Assembly (NCBI GenBank): GCA_014904845.1
Contig: MU119285.1
Span: forward strand, 124,001 to 188,000
Source: Acephala macrosclerotiorum
Taxonomy: Eukaryota; Ascomycota; Leotiomycetes; Helotiales; Mollisiaceae
Direction: 5' to 3'
DNA length: 64,000 nucleotides
Part shown: piece by piece, positions 43,616-54,522 of the stretch
Position numbering within the stretch: the first letter of the stretch is position 1
How the letters are laid out: every line of letters starts with the position of its first letter
Translations under genes and position numbers: made by a program
The notes under the pieces: model-generated
The model's input: only the letters and a program-made list of their open reading frames with translations
Told to the model about the DNA's origin: nothing
Database searches by the model: none

Positions 43616-44619
43616 TCACGCCGCACCAGCCATTCCAATCCTCTTCTTCAGCCCCTCAACACTCAACAACTCCTCCCCCCTCGCCGCCCTCCAAAAATTA
43701 GTCGTACCCAAAACCTCCTCATCCATCAAAAACCACCACTTAGTAGCAAACCCCCTCCCAATTTCCCACCCCCTCTCATCCCAACTTCTATTTCCCCAAA
43801 CCTTGATCCCCATATCACCCTCTCCAATCCTATTTCCCTCTATCAAATCAATCCAGATATCCTGAGGATCGATGAGATCGTGTGCTTGTAGGAGTTTGTT
43901 CCGCAAGGCGGGTAAAGGGAGGATGTCGATATATGGCCAGTGTGGGAGGGAGAGTTGGAGGGGGGTTGGGGAGAGCGAGATAGGGGTGGAGAGGGAACTG
44001 GGGATGAAGATTGAGCGGCCGCGGACTTGGGAGCAAGCTATTTTTAATAGGGAGGCATTGTAGAGCATGGCGGTCAGGGTGCGGGTTGTTTGGAGGACGA
44101 TGAAGTGTGTGTCTGTGAGTGGAGAAGGGAGTTTGTGGAACTGCCAGGAGCTGGGTAAGTCAGTTTGTGGTTGGGTGGAAAGTGGGAGGGAGGCTCACTT
44201 GTAGAGTTCTATGCTGCGAGTGATTAGATCTGTGGAAGTTGAGGAGTCGGGTGATGAGTTGACGATATCGTCGAAAAGAGAGAGGTCGATGTCATCAAGA
44301 GGTGGCACTTCGGGCCTGGTTGCTTCTGGATTGCTACTGGTAGCTGATGAGCCGCTCGAAGGAGCTTCAACATTTGAGGGGGGTGAGGTTTCTTCAGGAG
44401 GTGAATCACGTGGCATCTGTGGCTTGCTCTTCTTCTTTCGTCCATATTTCTTTCCTAGAAACAATTCAGTATGGCTCCTCTCATTACCAGGCTTTACTCA
44501 CTATGGGCCCTTTGAGCTAGTCGGTTTTGTATTCTCTTTCTAGCTGCCGCATCCTCCACTTTGGTCCAATCATCCTCCGCCTCCGAAGTCTTGGCTTTCT
44601 GAGTCCGTGACAGTTCCAT
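43616..44619 (-). CDS. bZIP-like protein with DUF3425 domain
   Basis: Three exons: 44619-44502, 44454-44199 and 44150-43616 (302 codons). The start (DDWTKVEDAAARKRIQNRLAQRAHRKK) is the AP-1-like basic region found in fungal bZIP/DUF3425 regulators, split by intron 1 after RAH. No leucine heptads follow, so it may not dimerise through a normal zipper. After a Ser/Pro/Glu linker, exons 2 and 3 carry a DUF3425-type domain (LHxQ-like NSWQFHKLPSPLTDTHFIV; HWPYIDILPLPALRNKLL; IKVWGNRSWDERGWEIGRGF, ATKWWFLMDEEVL). Expected to be a nuclear DNA-binding regulator; targets unknown. Confidence 0.85.
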
Positions 44620-44967
44620 GATCACAGAGCAGATTTATGGCGAAAATCAGAGACTAGATTTTCTAACCCCAAGCAGGAGTTAAGATTATTTGAAAAGCTT
44701 GGAGCTCGAAAGTGCTCACTCTCGGCGGCGATGTCAAACTCAAGTGGATTCGCCGCTTAGCTGCATCACACTAAAAACTGACCACTTGGAGATGCAGCAG
44801 ATCAGTAATCCCAGCGCTGACAAATAAGAGTGTGCGTGATATTGAGTTCCTTGGCAGGAAACGGCAGTCACGAATTCGAGATGCCTATGATGAGAGGCAT
44901 CCTATTGAAAATTTCATAATTCGTTAACTCAATCGGATATGGACGCTATCCAATGTCTCAACTCCCA

Positions 44968-46668
44968 TCAATAAAGATACACGAACTCATCATTCTGACG
45001 ATCGGTCAAGTCAAAAGCATGCTCTCCAACCCCTTCAGTGTCAATCTGAACATAATGATCCTCCATCGAAACATCGTGAATGACCGCTGCCTTGCCGTGG
45101 GCGACTCTCTTCCTGGCTTGCATCTTATTAAGGACAATCAAATTTGCAAGCTGAAGCAAAACTACTGCAGCAAGTGTGACGAAGATTGCCAAGACAGCTC
45201 GAAGACCGGGATGGTATGTTGGTGCATCCGAAGAACTGAAAAGAAGAGGTCCGATGATGTTCCCCGCAGATGACCCCGCATTGTACAGAGACATGATGAC
45301 GGACTTCTTCGTTGTGCCGGCTGTGTTGCCAACGATCCAGGAGACGATGAGAGGATTGCTTCCGAAAAGGAACGCGAGAAGGTAGTATCCTCCGAGCAAG
45401 GCTGCAGTATCGCTTCTTGGGATAGCATACAACATGGCAAGTCCAGCGATGACCGGGACAACCAAAATCAACAGGACAGGTGACTTAAGGCGAGCTTTCT
45501 GAGCGGCGTAAGATGCAAGCAGAATAATGATGAATTGGACAGCTCCGAACGGCATGTTGAGCAAGGATGTGATATACTTGTTGAAGCCGAGGCCGCTGAG
45601 GATGAGGGGACCAAAAGTGTTCGTGACTGAGGCTCCAACGTTGAGAAGTAGAGACATGCCGACCCAGAGGTAGGATTTAGGCTCGAGAAGGATCTCCCAG
45701 ACGTGATTCCATTCAAATTCTCGTGAACCGATACCCGTTTGATTGGCACGAAGTCTCTCCACAGCTTGGACTTTCTCGCTCTCGGTGAGGAAGCGAGCAG
45801 AGGTCACATCGTTGTCGAGTTTCCAGTAGACGAAGGGAGCTGTGATGATCGTGACAAGGCCAACAAAGAGGAAGATGCTAGAACGTGTTAGCAGCTGAGT
45901 ATAGGAGGAGGGCTACGACATACATTTGCCAAGAATGAAGCGTCTCAGATGGGATGTGGCCAAGTCCATATGAGAGAGCGGCAGCGACGATGGTCGCCAA
46001 CCCGTTCGTACCATACCATGCAGCAACTCGAATTGGCTGTTCTGCTCTTCGATACCACTGATTCGTGATGACACTGAACAATGGCAGACATCCGCCTTCG
46101 AAAAGTCCCAAGAAGAATCGAGTGGCGAGAAGTCCAGAGTAAGAGCGACACCCTGCCATTGATGCTTGAGCGATGCCCCACCCCAGAATTAATACCGGCA
46201 TCAAGATTCTGTGGGGGACCTTCACGATCAGGAAAGAGGAGAACGGTTGCCATGCGAGCTGGGCGATGGGTGCAATGGATCCGACAAGGGAGTACTGATT
46301 CCCAACAAGTCCTGTGTCTTTCTGGAGACCGAAGATGGAGCCATATCCGAGGACTGATTTATCCAGGATCTGAGATGTTAGCTTTCGTGCAGGCGATGTT
46401 TGAGGAGACATACCTGAAGGAAGTACACCCAAACCAGAATCACCAAGATCACTTTGTCGGTCTTTCGTCGAATCCTCTTGTTCTGTACCGAGTCAGCTCA
46501 ACACTTTCTTTCTAAGACATTGCTCAAACGTACGTCTTCCTCAGTGAGCTCGACACGCTCGAGAGGTGACGCGCTGTCTTTGCTCATCGTCCTGGATGCC
46601 TCGACATCTTCAGCGTACTCTGCTTGGACCTTATCAGAGGCAGAGGCAGCTGGGCGGGAAGACGCCAT
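44968..46668 (-). CDS. MFS transporter, anion:cation symporter (allantoate/nicotinate permease-like)
   Basis: Four exons: 46668-46534, 46482-46414, 46369-45924 and 45877-44968 (519 codons). An in-frame ATG upstream at 46746 would add 26 residues. The order of features matches ACS-family permeases: charged N-terminus, KTDKVILVILVWVYFLQ, ILDKSVLGYGSIFGLQKDTG, RFFLGLFEGGCLPLFSVITN, a central loop with FLTESEKVQAVERLRANQTG, and second-half spans including NPLIVSWIVGNTAGTTKKSV. Family members import small organic acids, vitamins, allantoate or peptides with protons. No disruption is seen. It is divergent with the Zn2Cys6 gene, which suggests local control. Confidence 0.9.
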
Positions 46669-47121
46669 GGTGTGCAGATCGGTGGCGAGACTTGGCGTTG
46701 ATGAGCTGGCTTGGATGAGAGGAGCACTGTTGATGAACAATATCAATTATTCTTTGACGTCGTCGAGGTAGATATACAGGAATTACCTAGCTTCATCATC
46801 ATGCACGTCGATCGTTCCCCATGTTCTTCCCCCGCGTGGAGCGGCCATTTCCCGTACTAAGGTTACCGCGAGCGGCGAATGGAATCGAGATCGACCTTGG
46901 TCTGGGGAGGTGGGATCACAGACTTGGTTGCGTGGTGAGACATGTTGAGGTGTGCTGACTACGCCACAGGACAGGCTGGGGTTTTGCCGCTGCGAGCTGA
47001 GGGCGCTGTCCCCGGTAAATGCCCTGCCTCAACTGAAATCTCGCGACGACGACGGCAATTGTTCATTAACAATGCTACGGCTAATGATCTAAATCATCGA
47101 AACCATTGCCTGGCTGCCAAC
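46669..47121. promoter_or_regulatory. shared promoter of the MFS transporter and the Zn2Cys6 gene
   Basis: 453 bases lie between the divergent start codons. The stretch contains several CGG and CCG triplets, which are the half-sites of Zn2Cys6 proteins, but no convincing spaced pair stands out by eye. Confidence 0.5.
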
Positions 47122-49656
47122 ATGGAACCACTATCCTCAGATCTCACCGAGGCAATGGGTTCTGAAGGTTTCAGGAGTGAGCAATACCCGTCGCCAGTTC
47201 CCCAGCAGAAGGCGGGGAAACCGACGAAGCGAATTTCACGAGCATGCCTCCGATGCCGTCAACGAAAGGCGAAGTGCAATCTGTGAGTCTATTGATAGAA
47301 ACGATTTATGATTCATGAGAGACTAATTGGTATTCGCAGAGGCGTCTTAGGTCAACCGGGAGCTCCTCCATGTCAGTCATGCGCACGTGACGAGGTTGAG
47401 TGCGTTCTGGTGAACTCACGGCGGGGTGGAAAGCGGGTGCGAAAAAGCGCCAGTGTAGGTTCAGTTCCTGATATTGAGGCTCTGCTAATGCCCGACAGAT
47501 CCCAAATGAATCTCAGGTTCTATTGCCGCCAGTTGCAGGGCAGCCAAGCTCAGATTCATATGCCGCCGGCATTCGAGAACACTTCCCAAGAACTGAGAGA
47601 TCATACACTCCAGAAGAGCCAATTACCACTGCCAACATCGATGAGACCATTGTCTCAACCGACCTCCATGCGACTTCCGAAGCCTTGAACATGCTGAGTC
47701 AAGCTGCGCAGCTCGACACGTATGTCACTCCGGCCCGTTCACATGCTTCAGACCGACCTTCAGCTGCATCTCCTGGGAATCACCGCCCCCGAATCGATAA
47801 TACTCAGCAGTTTGATCAGATGCAGTATCCGCTCATCTCGCGGGGATTGTTGACACTGGATCAAGTCGCTCGGCTCGTGGCCCGGTATGTCCATTAAAAC
47901 CCGAACTCAAGCTTGAAGACATCATTGACATGACAAAGCTTCAAAGAATTCTATCATCCTTACCTCCCAATAGCTCCCAGAAGGTCCTTCGATCCGGACT
48001 CGCTTCAATGGCTAGCCAAACACGAACCTCATCTCCTCACGGCTATCATCACAGTTGCCGCTCGGGACCTTCCTCAAGGGGAGACTATTCTCCACACTTG
48101 CTCCGCATACATGTCTCAACTTGTCTCCGAGATCATTGCCGGAAAGAAGTGTGATGTTGAAGCAGTTGAAGCTCTCCTTTTGCTAGCCGAGTGGGAACCT
48201 CAAGACTCGTTCTCTGAAGGCAAAGAGGTCGGATGTGGAGAGGAGGACCGAGCTGCGTGGATGCATGTGGGGCTAGCCTTGAGAATTGGGTACTTCCTAG
48301 GCCTGGATCGAACGTCAATCAAGCATGATGATGAAGACAAGGCGGCGCACTTAAATAGGAGGCGAGTCACGTGGGCAGGCAAGACTTTTCTCCCTTCTCT
48401 TTTCCTAGGCTGATTGTGTAGTCTGCTACGTCTCAGATCGTCAACTCTCTGCTCGAATCGGAAGGGCTTTCTGGTCTCGAGGTCCTGTCGCTCTCTCTGG
48501 CGTAGGGAGGCATGGCCGTCAGACATTTGATGAGTTCCGTCCTCTGCAGCCAGAGACACCAGACGAGACGGATTATGCTAGCATTCTGCAGGCGAATTTG
48601 GACCTCACACAGCTTTTTAGTAACGTTCACGACGTTCTGTATTCTGGCATGGGCAGTAGTATGAAAATGATGCTCGCTGGAAACTACGTAAAGTACGTCG
48701 ACGATTTCAGACGAGCGATTGAGGGGTGGAAAAGCATTTGGGGGACATTGACGTGTGAGCAATATCCAGAAGATAACGATTAAGCTGATGGTTCCAGGTC
48801 CTCCAAACATCAAAGCAACACTTCAAATGTCCTACGAGTACCTCCGACTCTATACCAACGCCTACGCCTTTCAAGCAACAGCCACACGAGCGGTTGCGGC
48901 AAAGTCCCAAGGCCATGTTGCGACGAACGAATCACCTCACAATGGAGTACCATCTCTCCCAGATGCAAGATTCATCTACGAATCCGTGGATGCAGCGAAG
49001 TCTCTCCTCAGCATCATCACCAGCTACATCGATGCCGAGAACTGCTTGAGATATCTGCCATTACGATTTTCACTGTAAGACGATCGCTCCTTCTCACACC
49101 AAAGTTTCTGACCATTTCAGGTACTGCGTCAACTCAGCTGTCTTCTTGTACAAGGTAGTTCATCCGCATATTGATTCGCTCCACTCGCTAACATTCCCAG
49201 GCGTGGTCATTCGACGTCCTCTCCACCCAGGAAAAGATGGGCATCCGCCACATGATCAAAGACGTGATCCGTCGCCTCCAAAAAGCATCTGTCCGACCCA
49301 ACGACTTCACCTCCCGATATTCGGAACTTCTCGATCGTCTCTGGCAACGTAAAGACTCCGAATCCCAATCTCGCATTACCCTAACTCCGAAACCCGCCAA
49401 CCTTGGAGGGGTAAATCCAAGTGATGCAAATGCATTTATACCTCCATTGAGGAATCCAGTCCCGACCACCTTCGGTCAACAAGACGGCCAACAAGATGCA
49501 TTTTCTTGGCTGGATCTTCAGGCTGTGGGAGAGCTCGTCAGTGGCGAGCAAGGGTTTGGGAGTGTTGATGGGTATAATCAGATCATGCCTATGGGAGGTG
49601 GGGAGTGGAGCGAGTTTGGGTTCATGGGAGGGGATGATATCAACCGGTTCTTCTAA
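47122..49656 (+). CDS. Zn2Cys6 transcription factor
   Basis: Eight exons: 47122-47282, 47340-47454, 47499-47884, 47939-48378, 48422-48754, 48798-49074, 49121-49154 and 49201-49656 (733 codons). The binuclear cluster is CLRCRQRKAKCNLG...PPCQSCARDEVEC, near residues 42-80, split by intron 1, with the basic linker RRGGKRVRK after it. The middle has the fungal-specific regulatory domain (AVEALLLLAEWEPQD; WMHVGLALRIGYFLGLDR; RRRVTWAVCYVSDRQLSARI). The C-terminus is acidic and aromatic (DAFSWLDLQAVGELV; WSEFGFMGGDDINRFF) and could activate transcription. Intron 4 uses a GC donor (GCAAGA at 48379). The divergent position next to an ACS permease suggests that it controls uptake and use of that permease's substrate. 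Confidence 0.9.
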
Positions 49657-50099
49657 GCCCAGGACATTATTGGGCCATTCACACCTTCAAGCGGTGGGCG
49701 CGCCCCTTAGCAGGAGATTAAATTTGCTGCAATTGAGTCTACCTATCGCTCAGCGAGACATCCACCACTCCTTTCAGCTCATCGCTTCAAAGCTTGTTTG
49801 CATTCCGTAAGGAGGGGGGTTCATTGAGGAATTATCGGAGTCATTGGAATCATCAGGGCCATCGGGACCCCAGGCGCCAGGTCGTGTTTTTTTGGATCAT
49901 TGAGCGCTAGTGGCCTGAGCAAGTGAAATAGTACATTCAACTTGGAAAACCTAGCACGTTCGAGCTGATTGCGAGGGTTTGAGTGAGGAGTATTGGAAGT
50001 AACAAGCAGGAATTATACATGGCGCCGAGAGCTTGGAAGAATCCTCACCCGCTACTTTGTCTCCTCGTGCCAAGGCGATTGAGTATGGCCATTCCATTA
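49657..50099. other. 3' flank, no gene seen
   Basis: No supported feature between the Zn2Cys6 gene and the first small cysteine-rich copy. Confidence 0.4.
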
Positions 50100-50342
50100 C
50101 TATTCATTCTTCTTTGGTGTCTTCTGCTTCCTAATATGCTCTGCCCAATCATTCCACTCCTTCAGCCTAGCTTCGGACCTTTTTTCCACTTCGTCCTTAC
50201 ACGCCTGACATCGTTTGCCCCCAATATCAACGCGGGCACCACGATCTTTATATATTCTTCCACACTCAAATACGTTGCATTTTCCCCATACATAACCTTC
50301 GTGTTCACACTCGGAATATTTTGCGAGCTAGTATTCGCACAT
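50100..50342 (-). pseudogene. small Cys-rich protein, array copy 1, TAG at codon 5
   Basis: From ATG 50342 the frame reads MCEY, then TAG (50330-50328), then LAKYSECEHEGYVWGKCN and on through VFECGRIYKDRG and CQACKDEVEKR to a normal stop at 50102-50100, 81 codons in all. Apart from codon 5, the frame is completely open. Cysteines at positions 2, 12, 22, 27, 44 and 47 and His14 match the other copies. Intact copies have Trp (TGG) at codon 5, so the stop looks like a single G-to-A change. It is either a very young pseudogene or is read through. The layout, paired Cys/His ending in CxxC, suggests a small zinc-binding fold. Confidence 0.65.
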
Positions 50343-50756
50343 GATGGTACCTGTTGACGCGTTTTGCTTTAGTATGACTTTACTTCTTTTCCTAGAGGGA
50401 GATCTTGATGTTCTGGAGCGGCCCGCTGTTAATGTTGATGGAAGTAGGCAATGGTTACTCGGACTCAGATTCTTTATACTTGAGGTTTACGATTGATGAT
50501 TCACGATATGACATTTTACAATAAGGGCGATGATCTGTAGATACAATCACGACCCACGTTCATAAGTTGGAGGATGCTCATTCCCTGGAATTCAACGCTT
50601 GCATAGCGTACCATCTGCAAAAACTTAGTATCCTTGTTTGTTCAAACGTCCGCGCCATAGTGGAGTGGCGGTTCCGCCCTGAGGCTTTAACACCACAAGC
50701 CTGATACTAGCCCCATAATCCTACCCCCATAAACTTTGCTCTTTCCCATTTCTTCC

Positions 50757-50930
50757 TTACTTTTTATCTCTCCGGGTTTCTTTATGAACACAGCTTGGAC
50801 ACAGTTGTTTGTTGCTCTTTTTGAAACCCCTGTCAAGTGCTGTGCCGCAGTGTCGGGGTCTTTTGCATGGTTCGAATTTATAGACTTTATCTAAACATTT
50901 AGAATATGTCTCGTACCAGTAACTGCACAT
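50757..50930 (-). CDS. small Cys-rich protein, array copy 2
   Basis: 57 residues from ATG 50930, beginning MCSYWYETYSKCLDKVYKF, then EPCKRPRHCG and, near the end, KQLCPSCVHKE. Cysteines fall at 2, 12, 22, 28, 44 and 47, the same spacing as copy 1, and Trp5 and Tyr9 are kept. The His found at position 14 in the other copies is Asp here. There is no signal peptide, so a cytosolic or nuclear zinc-binding peptide is more likely than a secreted effector. The frame is short but is supported by its resemblance to copies 1, 3 and 4. Confidence 0.65.
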   Translation of the reverse strand: MCSYWYETYSKCLDKVYKFEPCKRPRHCGTALDRGFKKSNKQLCPSCVHKETRRDKK

Positions 50931-51250
50931 AATATTGACTATTAGTTGGCACGGTGCGTAATATGAGATGGGCTTGTTCTATCGTTGAAGTTGTTGATAT
51001 TTTGCAGGGAGCAACCGTTTAGAGATTAAATAGCGTTTTCCGTCAACCTTTATAGTCGAGGCTTGAGCTTGGGAATTCATGACATGATTTTCAAACAAGA
51101 GAGAAAGCATTCACGACAAGACACATTCTATCTCTCCGCATTAGATCAAAAGTTGAATCGCCGCTCATTTCTCGAAGCCCAACGCTTACACAACGACCTC
51201 TTCTCCTAATACACCCACCATAGCGGCTTGACCAAGAATCATGCATTCCC

Positions 51251-51559
51251 TCACCGCTCCTCTATCTTCAAACGCTCCTGCACCTCTTGGCTCAAGACAT
51301 CCTCGTCATCAAAACCCTCCTCGGCCTTGCTGTTCTCCTCCATCTCCTCATCCTCAAAACACTCCTCAATCTCAGCGTTCTCTTCCATCTCTTCGTCTTC
51401 TGCGCACATCGGGCATGGGCGTGTGAAGAATATTCGGACACCTTGATACTTCCATCCAGAACACTTGCCTTCCTCCTCGCATGGATTGTACTTCCAATCT
51501 TGGTGCGTGTAGGGTTCGTGTTTGCATTTTTCATATTCAATGCGCCAGAACTCACACAT
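51251..51559 (-). CDS. small Cys-rich acidic protein, array copy 3
   Basis: 102 residues from ATG 51559, starting MCEFWRIEYEKCKHEPYTHQ. Cysteines at 2, 12, 27, 33, 49 and 52 end in CPMC. The motif Trp5-x3-Tyr9-x2-Cys12-x-His14 is intact. After the cysteine core, an acidic tail contains a duplicated unit (DEEMEENAEIEECF followed by DEEMEENSKAEEGF), so this copy is longer than its relatives. No intron is needed. It is the best-preserved member of the array. Confidence 0.75.
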   Translation of the reverse strand: MCEFWRIEYEKCKHEPYTHQDWKYNPCEEEGKCSGWKYQGVRIFFTRPCPMCAEDEEMEENAEIEECFEDEEMEENSKAEEGFDDEDVLSQEVQERLKIEER

Positions 51560-51946
51560 GTTTTTGACTTTGAGTTTTGACCTTAGCCCAGGCAGATTTA
51601 TTTTGGGTTTTTAGCTCTGCTTATGGTGATGTGAAGTTGAGGCTTGTTGGTGTCTTTAAGATGGTCGCCGATATTCAAGTGCGTTGCTCCTTTTATGATC
51701 GAGACTTGGAATCCATGATTCACAAATGCACAATGTGGTATCTTGGACGGGCTTGACGAAGGGGCGGATTCACAGACAGTCAAGTGACAAGGAAACATGA
51801 GCTCAACCCTCATTCACACAAGGTAGCGAAACGATCAACACTTAGGGCTCAAGAGCTTAACGGTTAGCTATCTGAGTATTTAAAAGTATCTAAAGTCTAA
51901 CGCTCGCAGAAGTTCAAAGCCCCGCTAAACCCACCTCCTTCGATCC

Positions 51947-52189
51947 TTACCCTTGCTGCTCCTGCTGCCTCAGCCACTCTTCAATCTCTGCTCTCCTCCT
52001 CGCATCCTCCTCCTCGCAATCTGGGCACTTTACCAGAAAATCATACTTGAACCCGCAGTCTCTAAGTCTCCAGCATTTTTCGCGCCTCTCCCTAAGAGGT
52101 TTGTTGATGATTTCGTATCTATGACAGGATAGGTAGTCGTTTTTCTCGTGTTGACATTTTGCTTTTTTTTCTCTCTACTTATCGCACAT
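51947..52189 (-). pseudogene. small Cys-rich protein, array copy 4, TAG at codon 5
   Basis: From ATG 52189 the frame reads MCDK, TAG (52177-52175), then REKKAKCQHEKNDYLSCHRY and on through EKCWRLRDCGFKYDF and VKCPDCEEEDARRR to TAA at 51949-51947. It is 81 codons, the same length as copy 1, and otherwise open. Cys2, Cys12, His14, Cys22 and the final CPDC match the array; two extra cysteines (38, 44) are present. The stop occupies the codon that is Trp in copies 2 and 3. The C-terminus is a charged helix (EEEDARRRAEIEEWLRQQEQ). Confidence 0.6.
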
Positions 52190-53306
52190 CTCATTCTTTT
52201 GATCAAACGTTCAAAGGATTTGTCTTTGAAGTTGGATTATGGGTGCTTTTGACAAAGATGTTTAAGTAAAGTTGATTTCGATAGGGAAGGAAAGAAAGCT
52301 TACCAGGAGCGAGATGCTCAGAATTTTATCTTCGGACCTTGGACTTCATGATCCAGGAACTTAGTAGTGGCTCGAAAGCTCCTCCGACTCTGTCGATATC
52401 TTTCAGGGTTTCAATTGCGGTTTCACCCAATGTATTGAGTGTCGTTATTTTCTCACGTCTATCTACATTCGAAGCTTCCAGAAAAGGGTCCATTCACAAC
52501 CAGAGGTGAGGTATCAAATATTCGTTTCACCGAAACTAAGTTCGAATGACGCCTCAATTCAACTCAATTTGCAGGCCAAGTCATCAAGCTTCTGTGAGAT
52601 AAGAGCTCAAGGCTCAAGTTTGTACTATTTCTCTATCTACCCGCGTCTGAACCGAAGAGTGGGAACAGTATTATATGTAGCACAGTCTTGGTTTGCAAAT
52701 TGGCAGAAAGAGAACTTGACGATCGTGTAGGCGTTTGAAATGGCAAGAGTTGGCGCTTGCCATTCTAGTCTTCCAGCCAAAACGATACAATATCGCATCA
52801 CCTCTACCCCTCTTTAATCACATGGCACGCGATCCCAGAACGTCATTCATGGATGATGACCAGTTTTCAATAACTCTAGAAGCCTATAAGCCCATAGCTA
52901 GATAAGTACTGTGTTCTGATATTTTTATTTTCCAATCCATCCCATGCAACAAAAGAAAGACACGCTGAAGAATGCAAAGGGTAGTCTACGGTCTAGCCTA
53001 GAACTCCATAACTCCGAATGACTATACCAAGTCATGCAAGAAAGCCATCACCAGCGCTTGGTGTGGTCAGGTATTTATTCTCGTGTAATCGTGATGTTGG
53101 TGTTGTGCTGCGGACCAAGGATGTTGTACGCTGTCGACGGTCGTCGAGATGCTGAATGTTGGATGGTGCTGAGAACTCCGAGATGATGCAGTGTCGGCGA
53201 GGAAACTTTTCCAGCAGGTTCTCCATCCCTTCACTATGCCCCAAGAGATCCACAACATCTGGAGAATCTCCGAGAAAGTCTCTCGAAAGTAGTCACAGTC
53301 TCTTGC
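52190..53306. other. intergenic, no supported gene
   Basis: No further array copy (searched by eye for MC starts and CxxC on both strands) and no other gene. Confidence 0.4.
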
Positions 53307-54522
53307 TTATCTCTGCAGACCCTGGGCAATGAGACTGTTGCTCCTAGCACGATATCCTGCCGCAATGTATCCCTCATTCTCAAGCTCCTCCAGCTCGAAT
53401 GGTGTAATTGGTCCCGGACTGCCAGCAGGTTGCAGTCTTGGACTGTTCGGTTCCTTTCGGATACTACCCATCGTAGCCGCAATCGAAGTCGAAGCAGCAC
53501 TTCTTGCCTGAGCGATCATATCTCTCTGGTATTGCTGTAGCTTTCTCTTCACATCCGAATTCTTCCTCTCATGACCTGGTCTATCTTTTGTGCTTCGCTT
53601 GTTCGATGTGGGGATGGAAAGATTAGTAGGTGGTAAAAGTCGAGGAGCGGAGGCCGGAGTCGAGACGTGAGCTGTGGCAGGAGAGACGTAGTTCGCAGGA
53701 TGATATTTGCCCGCAGGCTTGACCAAAGGCTCGATAGAGGGTGACAATGGACCGAAAGCAGGAGAGATGAGACCTGCTGGACCTCTTGGTGTTGACTCGG
53801 ATGCCGGAGAGGACATCAAGGACGAAGTGGCAGACATGATGGGTGATTCGGGTTCGGGCTTTGGCTTTGGATCGCCGAATGGATGGGGTCGATAGAATCT
53901 GGGGACTTCTTTATGATTTGGATCGTGGTGAGGAAAGTAGCCACTGAGGTCGTGTCAGTAACACGAGTCAACGGTGTGTTGATGCATACCCAGGCAGATC
54001 TCCCCTGGCCGAGAGCGGTGTGTAAACTTGTTCGCCTTTATGCGGCAGCTCGATAGCAATGGGCTGACTTCTCTTGCGACCAGGAGTATCTTGACGGAAA
54101 TCTCTGGAGAGGGACGAGGAAGAGGATTTGTTTTCTATTGAACAAAAGTATTAGCACCGGCTCGTAGATTGCATCCACATCCAATCTCGTGGGCCCCATG
54201 TTCCCAACTGGCGTATGTGGCGGTGGGGTAGTGCGACGCCATTCCCGCTCACAGACGCACTCCACATCCTGGAATGAGGGGCCTTCCACCTTCTGGAAAA
54301 CTTACTTGGTGTAGATGTAGGTGTAGTACATGGAATGTGCGGTTGCGCGGAAGTGGCTTCTGTATCAACAACCTTCATGCTCCGCAGAGTCGCGAGCAGA
54401 GAGTCTTCACTGGTGGTGCTGGACGACGATGAGGCTCTCGTGGGGCTCGGGCGAGGGCTCCGGTTCGGTGTCTGTGCTGCGGATGCCAAGTATGACGCTG
54501 GTTTGAGTGATCGACTGGCCAT
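53307..54522 (-). CDS. Ser/Pro-rich hypothetical protein
   Basis: Three exons: 54522-54306, 54134-53990 and 53943-53307 (332 codons). It is low in complexity and mostly disordered (TPNRSPRPSPTRASSSSS; SPASESTPRGPAGLISPAFG). Two stretches look conserved: PHHDPNHKEVPRFYRPHPFG and the basic helix HERKNSDVKRKLQQYQRDMI near the C-terminus, followed by ITPFELEELENEGYIAAGYR. Many SP and TP sites suggest phosphorylation. No domain is recognised. Regular intron sites and consistent frame make it a genuine gene. Confidence 0.75.
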
